The notes under the pieces were generated by a model, which had not been told where the DNA came from, did not search any database, and was given only the letters and a program-made list of their open reading frames with translations. Of a stretch of 64,000 nucleotides of DNA, positions 24,286 to 33,105 are shown in pieces. A program made the translations under genes and the position numbers. This DNA is from Osedax fenrisi (Eukaryota; Annelida; Polychaeta; Sabellida; Siboglinidae), in assembly GCA_964019155.1 (NCBI GenBank), contig OZ025242.1, positions 25,018,546-25,082,545 on the forward strand, read 5' to 3'. Each line of letters starts with the position of its first letter. Position 1 is the stretch's first letter.

Positions 24286-25320
24286 TTATATCACATGGAG
24301 TTCCTCAAGGCTCCGTTCTTGCTCCCATCCTCTTTAATATTTATATATCTCCCCTATTAGACATATTTGATAACTACCCTGACATTTACTTCCACACCTA
24401 CGCTGACGACTTACAAATTTACTGCAACTTACCCAACCCATCAACAAACATAGCCACACTAAACAAATGTCTAGAAGACATTCGACTATGGCTCTCAACC
24501 AACTCGCTATCACTAAACACCCACAAAACACAAGCAATACTAATCAATACTACTAAAACTGTTCCAATCGTCCCACTCATTCAGATAAACAACCATAACA
24601 TAAAATACTCCCCCTACGTAAAAAATCTTGGAATTACCATTGACCAATCACTGAATTTTACTCAATACACAACAGACTTATCAAAATCCATTAACCGAAC
24701 ACTACACACAATCAGACTAATAAGACCATCTATAACCACAGAACTATCAAAATTACTAGCAACATCCCTCATACTTCCACGACTTGACTACTGTAACTCT
24801 ATACTTCATAGACTCCCCAAAAACGCACTAATACCACTCAACCGATTACTTTATTCCACTGCACGAACTGTCTACAGAATCCCCAAATACTCCAGGACTC
24901 ACATAACTCCATACCTAAAATCTCTTCACTGGCTTCCCATCACACAACGTATCCAATACAAAACCTTACTGATATCCCACCAAGTCATTCATCACAATCA
25001 CCCCGACTACCTTACTGACATACTAATAGAAAATAAACCATCTAGAATACAACGTAAAATCAATAAATACAAATTACTTATACATAATCCAAAACACTTA
25101 TCACGCAAACAAGAAACCGCATTCTCAATTTCTGCCCCAAAATTATGGAATAACCTCCCTTACAATATAAGAGAAATCACCTCAACCCCACTCTTTAAAC
25201 GTAAATTAAAAACACACCTGTTCGAAATCGCATATAAATAACCCACGAAAACACGGCCGAAAACTCACACGATGTTGATGGCAGTGTATAAACCATTAGG
25301 TTACAAGGTTACAAGGTTAC
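24286..25320 (+). mobile_element. LINE A3: 5'-truncated copy of family A
   Basis: Same start (TTATATCACATGGAG) and same 3' tail as A2, so A2 and A3 are probably duplicates of one truncated insertion together with its satellite. Only seven satellite bases (TACCACT) separate its tail from the 5' end of element B. Confidence 0.92.
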
Positions 25321-25327
25321 TACCACT

Positions 25328-25393
25328 GTGGAGCTACGATTCTGCCTTCCCGCGGCGCTCCATGTCCACCTCATCGAGATGGCGAAAAGAATC
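25328..25393 (+). ncRNA. HDV-like self-cleaving ribozyme at the 5' end of LINE B
   Basis: Double-pseudoknot pairing can be drawn base by base. P1 is GTGGAGC (25,328-25,334) with GCTCCAT (25,357-25,363), closed by a G-U wobble as in HDV. P2 is GATTCT (25,338-25,343) with AGAATC (25,388-25,393). P3 is GCC/GGC (25,344-25,346 and 25,354-25,356) around L3 TTCCCGC, which keeps the conserved U and G. P4 is CACCTC/GAGATG (25,367-25,372 and 25,376-25,381) with one mismatch. P1.1 has one G-C pair (25,364 with 25,349). The putative catalytic C is 25,383 in GGCGAAA. Cleavage is predicted 5' of G25,328, exactly the boundary with the satellite, so it would free the RNA from upstream satellite transcript. 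Trypanosome L1Tc and R2 elements carry such ribozymes. Confidence 0.82.
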
Positions 25394-28300
25394 CTCACTT
25401 CGGCTTTACAGTCTCGGGCCCAAGGCCCGGTTGGAACGCCGCCCCCCACACTCACGGGGGTTTTTCTGTGGTCCGGACACCTACCAGCTCTGGTGGTCCG
25501 GATGCTATTGATGAGAGCTGGCGATGTGGAAGTGAACCCCGGCCCTGGTCTATTCTGCAAGCCCTGCGGAAGGACGCTGAGAACCAATCAGCCACACCTC
25601 AGATGTGGCTCGTGCATTGCGACCTCACACAAGCAAGAGAAATGTAGCGGCCTGAGACGAGTGTCACAGACTCCAGGAAACTGGACCTGCAGCGACTGCG
25701 TCCCACCCCGTTCCTGTACGCCTCCCCTACCATCGACCGTACCCACACTGGTTGGACAACCGATAGGAGCCCCGAGACTTTCAGGAACCAGCGCGCCTAA
25801 GAAGCGATGCCTGCAATGCGGAAAAGTTGTAAGGTATTCGCCCAACCCGCTCGTCTGCATAGGATGCCGGCGTACCTGCCACAAAAGCTGCTCTAATATG
25901 TCGAGAGGCGAACAAAGCATGCACATATCCAATGGCTCCTGGCATTGTGAAAACTGCTCGACCAGCGCGAACAACAAGGGCGTGGATAGCGGAGACCGGC
26001 GCCAAGCGGCCCCGTCGAGAAAGACCGATGTGAGCAGAAGAGGCTGCCTCAAAATACTACAGTGGAACGCTAATGGGATCAGGACCAAGATGGTAGAGCT
26101 CGAAGACCGAATAAGGAAATTCAATCTCGACATTATCATGATCCAGGAAACGAAGCTGAGGGCCCTGGACAAGAACCCTGCTATAAAGGGCTACTCTACA
26201 GTCCGAAAAGACAGAGGCGTCGGCAGTGGTGGGGGACTTCTCTTTTTTATTAAGGAAGATATACCCTTCACAACTATTGACAACACGCCCAGTGCCCAGA
26301 ATTCTCTACTGGAGATTCAATCGATTGAACTGAGAGCTAAACCTTTCGTCAAGACTCTACTATCCAACGTCTACTGCCCCCCGTCAAGAGGAGCAAACCA
26401 CGGTAACGAGTTTGAGATGTCGGAACTGCCTCATGACCGGAACGCAATCACAGGGGGCGATCTAAACGCACACAGTCATATGTGGGACAGATGGCAACCT
26501 GAAGACTCTCTGGGATCGAATCTCGAGGAGTGGCTGATGGAAAAAGATTTCTGCATCGCGAACGACGGAGCTGCAACAAGGACTAACCCAGGTACCGGAG
26601 GCAGCAGCGCGCCCGATGTGACCCTCGTTCACAGCAGTTGGTTGGATCGAGTGGAGTGGAGCACGACTGAATGCCTAGGATCGGATCACCTCCCCATACT
26701 CATCACCGTTGACTGTCAAGTGACAACTCTGAACGCCCCATCCCGTACCGAACTCAAATGGAACTGGAAGTCTGCTAATTTCCGATTATTTGCTGAATCG
26801 GTAGACGAAGCGGTGACAGCAGCACCAGCGGCCATACACGAGTCTTCTCTAGACTCCAGATCCAAATTCCTGAACATGGCAATGATTGACGCGGCCAACA
26901 AGGCAATTGGCAAAGTCAAATGTAGTGTTAATGGAAAGGAGTGGATGTCCAGGGACATACGAGAGGCTGTGAAGAGACGAAACGCGCTGAGGAGAGACAT
27001 CACGAACAAGCGGGCTGAATGGATTGAGGCATGTATGACAGTGCGGGATATGATCAGAGAGAGTAAGGAGAATAGATGGAAGGAATTCCTCGAAGACTCT
27101 GACTCAAGCTCGAACCCCCACAAGATCTGGAGCACAATCAAGTCATTAAGTGGAAGGAATACAGCAAGCATCAGGAATGAAACATTGGTCCACGAGGGGA
27201 GGGAGTACATAACAAACAAGGCCAAAGCAGATGTCTTTCTACAAAGGTACGCTGCGACCAGTAGGTTGAGTATACCCAAGGAATGCCGAATTAAGAATTC
27301 AGTGCGCCGCTCCCTAATAGGTCCAATAGTTGAGGATCCGAGCTCTATACCATTTAATGCCGCAGAAATGTCCAACGCAATCACAAGGATGAAAGTCAAA
27401 GGCGCACCAGGGAAGGATAAGATTCACCCAAGGTTCATCAAAGCCATGGGCCCAATCGCAGCCAGCTTCATGCTGCGCATTTTCAATGATTCATGGAAAA
27501 CAGGATCTTGCCCGGCTTCATGGAGGGAGGCTATAATTGTCCCCATATTGAAAAAGGGTAAGCCAGCAAGTCAGATTGACTCCTTCCGCCCAGTATCGCT
27601 CACATCCTGCGTGGCAAAAACCATAGAGAGAATGGTGGCAAGCCGCCTCTCCTTCATGGCAGAGTCCAATGAGTGGTGGTGCCAGGACCAGGCTGGTTTT
27701 CGGACCCTCAGATCCTGCGAGGATCAAGTCCTCCGCCTCTCCCAAGCAGTCAGTGACGGTTTCCAGACTCGACCCGCTAAGCGCTGCGTCCTCGCACTAC
27801 TGGACTACAGTAAGGCGTATGACACGGTATGGCGGAATCGATTGTTCCAGCTGATGATGGAGAAAGGCGTATCAAGGACTATCGTCCGATGGATCAGAGG
27901 ATTCCTCTGCGATAGAAAGGCAGCTGTTCGGATCGATGGGGTTATCGGCGTCAGCAGAAAGATGCAACAAGGTGTGCCCCAGGGAGCTGTACTATCACCC
28001 CTACTATTCCTCTTCTATATTAATGGTATTAGAGAAGAAGTCCCGAGCGGGGTGAGCGTCAGCATGTATGCGGACGACATGGCGATCTGGAGTCAAGACC
28101 GCGATAAGACTGTTGCTGAGAGCAAGGTACAAGAGGCGGTGAACAGGGTATCGGAGTGGAGTTATCTCCACAAGCTAAAATTGAACACGTCGAAGTGTGA
28201 AGTGTCGTTCTTCACTTCCGACACTCATGAAGCAAAGTGGATTCCGTCGATTACCCTCGATAACCAGCCCTTCATATTCAAAAAGACTCCCAAGTTCCTC

Positions 28301-29770
28301 GGGGTCACCTTTGACCGCTCGCTATCCTTTCGGCCACATGTCGACTCTGTCAAGCTCAGAGTGATGTCCAGGATCCGGATCCTATCCTCCCTGTCATCCA
28401 AAGAGTGGGGATGGAGCAGACGATGCATGACGCGGATATACACAGCACTGATTCACAGCACACTGCACTACTGCGGCGCGGCTTGGCAACCGTGGCTCGC
28501 GAAGTCGAACGTTGCCATCCTGGAACGAGTACAGAATCGGGCTCTACGTATCCTAACAGGTCAACTGGCTGACACACCTCTCGAATGCTTACGCACGGAG
28601 GCCGAGCTAACTTCCTTCGAGACGCAGATCATGCGTAACTGCATTGTTGCCTGGGAAAGGTCAGCTAGGCTCCCCGCCGGCAACCCACGCCACAAACTGT
28701 TCACCTCGCCTATCGAGCATAAATGGAAAAGGTCGAGCTTCAGTACCCTAGCTCAAGCAGAATGTGCACGCATCGGCCTGGATCAATTGCCTAGAGAGAG
28801 GTTTGCTCCAAAGAAAGCGCCACCCTGGAACTGGGACAGAGAGCCAACATGGACGGTAGATACACGACTAAATGGCGGCAGCGATAAGTCCTGTGACCAG
28901 AGAACCCTGCTCACGGACACAGTGGACACCATCGCGGCAGCCGGAGAAGTGGAGATCACCATCTATACTGACGGATCGGCGGAAAGAGGATATAAAAACG
29001 GAGGCAGCGCAGCAGTAGTAACATCAGGCCCAGCCACTGACCCAGTCAAAATCACCTCCATCACACGCAAGGGAAGACGTCTCACGTCGTCCTATGAGAC
29101 GGAAGTGACAGCGATGCTACTGGCAGTTGGCTGGATCAAGAACCGCGAGAACCAAGGCCCCTTCATTATCTGCACCGACAGCCAGTCAACCCTGACAGCA
29201 CTACAGTCGCCTGGATTGAGCGATGGTTCAGACCTAGCAGAGACCCGCCGAATCCTGAACTCGTTGAATACACGTGTTTCGCTACAATGGGTCCCCGGCC
29301 ATATAGGGCTCATAGGAAACGAGTGGGCGGACGTCGAAGCCAATGCAGTGGCAGCTTCAGACGAAGAACCAGCGGCAACGGATGGTGGTATAACCTTCCA
29401 GACAGCCAAAGCCTTCACGAAGAGAGAAACGATGGACCCGGCCATAAGCCACGAGAGAACCAAAGCGGTCTTTAACGGCAAGCGAGCCCCAGTCTCCCTC
29501 TCTAGAAAGGATTCGGTCCTACTAGCCCAGCTCCGCAGTGGCCACTGCCACAAGCTGGCAGCATACCGAAACATCGTCGATGCTGACTCCTCCGCGACCT
29601 GTCCACACTGCCAAGGAGCCCCAGAGACGCTCGAGCACTGGCTCCAAGAGTGCCCGGCCACAGCTCGAAGACGAATCCGTGAGTTTGGGGGAGCGGCGCC
29701 CCTACTGTCAGCCCTGATTGAACAACCAGAGGCTGTAATAGCGTTTGCGCATGGACTCCCGTCCATGTGA
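25379..29770 (+). CDS. LINE B polyprotein: 2A, zinc fingers, APE endonuclease, RT, RNase H
   Basis: 1463 aa from the first AUG; the frame is open back to a GTG at the element end, but that lies in the ribozyme. Order: a leader with a 2A motif DVEVNPGP (49-56); two PHD-like Cys/His fingers (about 60-106 and 144-194); APE endonuclease (about 224-445: LQWNANGIR, IQETK, GGDLNAHS, SDHLPI); RT (about 650-950: FRPVSLTSCVAKTIERMV, DYSKAYDTVW, QGVPQGAVLSP, YADD at 897-900). Next comes RNase H (about 1190-1325: IYTDGSAERG, ETEVTAML, CTDSQS, NEWADVEAN, with all acidic residues present). A C-terminal CPHC..H..C knuckle lies near 1408-1425. This order fits the ingi/vingi or I-like group. No internal stop. 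Confidence 0.93.
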   Translation: MAKRILTSALQSRAQGPVGTPPPTLTGVFLWSGHLPALVVRMLLMRAGDVEVNPGPGLFCKPCGRTLRTNQPHLRCGSCIATSHKQEKCSGLRRVSQTPGNWTCSDCVPPRSCTPPLPSTVPTLVGQPIGAPRLSGTSAPKKRCLQCGKVVRYSPNPLVCIGCRRTCHKSCSNMSRGEQSMHISNGSWHCENCSTSANNKGVDSGDRRQAAPSRKTDVSRRGCLKILQWNANGIRTKMVELEDRIRKFNLDIIMIQETKLRALDKNPAIKGYSTVRKDRGVGSGGGLLFFIKEDIPFTTIDNTPSAQNSLLEIQSIELRAKPFVKTLLSNVYCPPSRGANHGNEFEMSELPHDRNAITGGDLNAHSHMWDRWQPEDSLGSNLEEWLMEKDFCIANDGAATRTNPGTGGSSAPDVTLVHSSWLDRVEWSTTECLGSDHLPILITVDCQVTTLNAPSRTELKWNWKSANFRLFAESVDEAVTAAPAAIHESSLDSRSKFLNMAMIDAANKAIGKVKCSVNGKEWMSRDIREAVKRRNALRRDITNKRAEWIEACMTVRDMIRESKENRWKEFLEDSDSSSNPHKIWSTIKSLSGRNTASIRNETLVHEGREYITNKAKADVFLQRYAATSRLSIPKECRIKNSVRRSLIGPIVEDPSSIPFNAAEMSNAITRMKVKGAPGKDKIHPRFIKAMGPIAASFMLRIFNDSWKTGSCPASWREAIIVPILKKGKPASQIDSFRPVSLTSCVAKTIERMVASRLSFMAESNEWWCQDQAGFRTLRSCEDQVLRLSQAVSDGFQTRPAKRCVLALLDYSKAYDTVWRNRLFQLMMEKGVSRTIVRWIRGFLCDRKAAVRIDGVIGVSRKMQQGVPQGAVLSPLLFLFYINGIREEVPSGVSVSMYADDMAIWSQDRDKTVAESKVQEAVNRVSEWSYLHKLKLNTSKCEVSFFTSDTHEAKWIPSITLDNQPFIFKKTPKFLGVTFDRSLSFRPHVDSVKLRVMSRIRILSSLSSKEWGWSRRCMTRIYTALIHSTLHYCGAAWQPWLAKSNVAILERVQNRALRILTGQLADTPLECLRTEAELTSFETQIMRNCIVAWERSARLPAGNPRHKLFTSPIEHKWKRSSFSTLAQAECARIGLDQLPRERFAPKKAPPWNWDREPTWTVDTRLNGGSDKSCDQRTLLTDTVDTIAAAGEVEITIYTDGSAERGYKNGGSAAVVTSGPATDPVKITSITRKGRRLTSSYETEVTAMLLAVGWIKNRENQGPFIICTDSQSTLTALQSPGLSDGSDLAETRRILNSLNTRVSLQWVPGHIGLIGNEWADVEANAVAASDEEPAATDGGITFQTAKAFTKRETMDPAISHERTKAVFNGKRAPVSLSRKDSVLLAQLRSGHCHKLAAYRNIVDADSSATCPHCQGAPETLEHWLQECPATARRRIREFGGAAPLLSALIEQPEAVIAFAHGLPSM
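25523..25546 (+). other. 2A ribosome-skipping motif in LINE B
   Basis: Codons for DVEVNPGP, matching the strict 2A consensus D-V/I-E-X-N-P-G-P, preceded by a hydrophobic LVVRMLLMRAG segment. Co-translational release is expected between G55 (25,541-25,543) and P56 (25,544-25,546), separating a 55-aa leader from the finger/EN/RT/RNase H product. 2A motifs in this position are known in trypanosome L1Tc/ingi and in some animal APE-type LINEs. Confidence 0.85.
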
Positions 29771-29800
29771 ACGCTACGCCGCGAACAACAACAACAACAA

Positions 29801-31927
29801 CTACTACCACTACTGACCACTACTACTACTACTGACCACTACTGACCACTACTGACCACTACTGACCACTACTGACCACTACTGACCACTACTACTACTA
29901 CTGACCACTACTGACCACTACTGACCACTACTGACCACTACTGACCACTACTACCACTACTGACCACTACTGACCACTACTGACCACTACTGACCACTAC
30001 ACTGACCACTACTGACCACTACTGACCACTACTACCACTACTGACCACTACTGACCACTACTACTACTACTGACCACTACTGACCACTACTGACCACTAC
30101 TGACCACTACTACCACTACTGACCACTACTGACCACTACTGACCACTACTGACCACTACTGACCACTACACTGACCACTACTGCTCACTACTGACCACTA
30201 CTACCACTACTGACCACTACTGACCACTACACTGACCACTACTGACCACTACTGACCACTACTACTACTACTGACCACTACTGACCACTACTAACCACTA
30301 CTGACCACTACTACCACTACTGACCACTACTGACCACTACTGACCACTACTGACCACTACTGACCACTACACTGACCACTACTGACCACTACTGACCACT
30401 ACTACTACTACTGACCACTACTGACCACTACTGACCACTACTGACCACTACTGACCACTACTGACCACTACTGACCACTACTGACCACTACTGACCACTA
30501 CTGACCACTAATGACCTCTACTGACCACTACTGACCACTACTGACCACTACTACTACTACTGACCACTACTGACCACTACTGACCACTACTGACCACTAC
30601 TGACCACTACTGACCACTACTGACCACTACTGACCACTACTGACCACTACTGACCACTACTGACCACTACTGACCACTACTGACCACTACTGACCACTAC
30701 TGACCACTACACTGACCACTACTGACCACTACTGACCACTACTACTACTACTGACCACTACTGACCACTACTGACCACTACTGACCACTACTGACCACTA
30801 CTGACCACTACTGACCACTACTGACCACTACTGACCACTACTGACCACTACTACCACTACTGACCACTACTGACCACTACTGACCACTACTGACCACTAC
30901 TGACCATTACACTGACCACTACTGACCACTACTGACCACTACTACTACTACTGACCACTACTGACCACTACTGACCACTACTGACCACTACTGACCACTA
31001 CTGACCATTACTGACCACTACTACCACTACTGACCACTACTGACCACTACTGACCACTACAGTGACCACTACTGACCACTACTGACCACTACTGACCACT
31101 ACTACTACTACTGACCACTACTGACCACTACTGACCACTACACTGACCACTACTGACCACTACTGACCACTACTACTACTACTGACCACTACTGACCACT
31201 ACTGACCACTACTGACCACTACTACCACTACTGACCACTACTGACCACTACTGACCACTACTGACCACTACTGACCACTACACTGACCACTACTGACCAC
31301 TACTACTACTACTGACCACTACTGACCACTACTGACCACTACTGACCACTACTGACCACTACTGACCACTACTGACCACTAATGACCTCTACTGACCACT
31401 ACTGACCACTACTGACCACTACTACTACTACTGACCACTACTGACCACTACTGACCACTACTGACCACTACTGACCACTACTGACCATTACTGACCACTA
31501 CTACCACTACTGACCACTACTGACCACTACTGACCACTACTGACCACTACTGACCACTACTGACCACTACTGACCACTACTGACCACTACTGACCACTAC
31601 TGACCACTACACTGACCACTACTGACCACTACTGACCACTACTACTACTACTGACCACTACTGACCACTACTGACCACTACTGACCACTACTGACCACTA
31701 CTGACCACTACTGACCACTACTGACCACTACTGACCACTACTGACCACTACTACCACTACTGACCACTACTGACCACTACTGACCACTACTGACCACTAC
31801 TGACCACTACACTGACCACTACTGACCACTACTGACCACTACTACTACTACTGACCACTACTGACCACTACTGACCACTACTGAACACTACTGACCACTA
31901 CTGACCATTACTGACCACTACTACCAG
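29801..31927 (+). repeat. ACTACTGACC minisatellite, block 4 (+)
   Basis: 2.1 kb of 10-bp units. Recurrent variant units (TACACTGACC, ACTACTACTACTGACC, ACTACCACTACTGACC, CTAATGACCTCTACTGACC) appear in a repeating order, giving a higher-order structure. A CTGAACACTA variant lies just before C1 and is also found, inverted, next to C2. Confidence 0.97.
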
Positions 31928-32014
31928 TTGTTTACATTTCTGTATTCATTACATTTAGCTATTTATAACTTTTTACTTTTAATTTCAATATATTTAATTA
32001 AATTAAACATCAAT

Positions 32015-33105
32015 ATGTCCAATACATGCAGTCAATGTAATTCCATAATTACATGTACAAACTTTGTCACCTGTTCATGTAAATTAACTATACATTTTAA
32101 ATGTCTCAATGCTCACAACAGCTTGCCTTATAATTGGATAACAAGTAGTGCGGTACTTAAGCATGTTGTGAGCGTATTGAAATCTCCTTCATTCATATTC
32201 TCATGTCATACTTGCCTCCAAAACATTCCCTCATCCCATCACCTACAATCCCCCCACTATCTACTACAATGACTGACTTACTAAATACTATTCCCTTCCT
32301 TATTAAAGATATATCAACCCGTCTTGACCAACAGGACCTATCCCTACTCAATATATCATCACAATTAAAAAACAATAAACCAAACTACAAGTACTCACCC
32401 AACATTCCTGTCTCTCACTCGATACCCCTTCTTCCTCCTTCCCCACCTCTCCCTCCTTCTTCAATCCCCCTTCCTCCCCCTCCCCCACCACCTACACATA
32501 TCCCTAGCCTCTTAGAATTACCCATCAATATGCATTTTAGACCAGTCCCTAATCCATCTTCCACTACCAACCATTACTCACCTAACCACCCATCCCCCTT
32601 TTCTGTAGTTATTGAGCATATTAAACCATCTGAAAAATCTCGTGAATTTCTTCTAGAATTACTCATTTACATCAATATACCTACACATGCTCTAAAATCA
32701 TATAATTTTTCTAATGCAACTGTTATTATTTTCTTTAATACACCAAGTCAGTGTTCCTACTTTTACTCAAAAATTCCATTCATCCGCAGTAACTCAATAT
32801 ACAATCACCTATACATTCGTGCTGAACGATCTAACACTGAGCGAACACGTGGTAGAGTTCTTTTCCATGCAACAAAATCTAACCTAGCCCCATCTAATGT
32901 CAAATGTACCTTCAATAACTTTACTAACTCATTTGAACTTCGCTATTTTACCAACTCTAATATAGACTGGAATAATAACCCAGTTTATATATCAAATGAT
33001 ACATACAATACATGGTCTACATCCTACAATACATATAAATTACATATTAAATCACTGAATTCATCAATCAGTGATTCTCAATCATCACACCAATCTGCAC
33101 AATGA
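32015..33105 (+). pseudogene. LINE C1 ORF1 with a 1-bp frameshift
   Basis: Same protein as C2/C3 ORF1 (PHD-like finger, proline-rich middle, ERTRGRVLFHATKSNL block), but CTCCAAAACATT has four A where C2 and C3 have five. The frame changes at about 32,220, after residue 69, just past the finger. The rest of the ORF runs on in the frame of ORF2 to the TGA at 33,103. The lesion could be a real mutation or a homopolymer sequencing error. Confidence 0.88.

Larger units (their letters stand above)
25328..29800 (+). mobile_element. LINE B: full-length ingi/vingi-like element
   Basis: 4.47 kb, one ORF, GC-rich compared with its surroundings and with A and C. The 5' end is an HDV-like ribozyme. The 3' UTR is only about 30 nt and ends in (CAA)n. 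The bases TACTACCACT at 25,318-25,327 and 29,802-29,811 form a 10-bp direct repeat around it and may be the target duplication, although in a repeat array this is ambiguous. Inserted in the same orientation relative to the satellite as A and C, although from a different clade. The ORF is intact, so the copy may be active. Confidence 0.92.

Noticed and set aside
25328..25378. Upstream GTG start for LINE B
   Set aside because: The frame is open to the element end only because the ribozyme has no stop in that phase; animal LINEs use AUG, present at 25,379.
25588..29820. Several antisense open frames under LINE B
   Set aside because: They are shadows of the intact sense ORF, with no motifs of their own.
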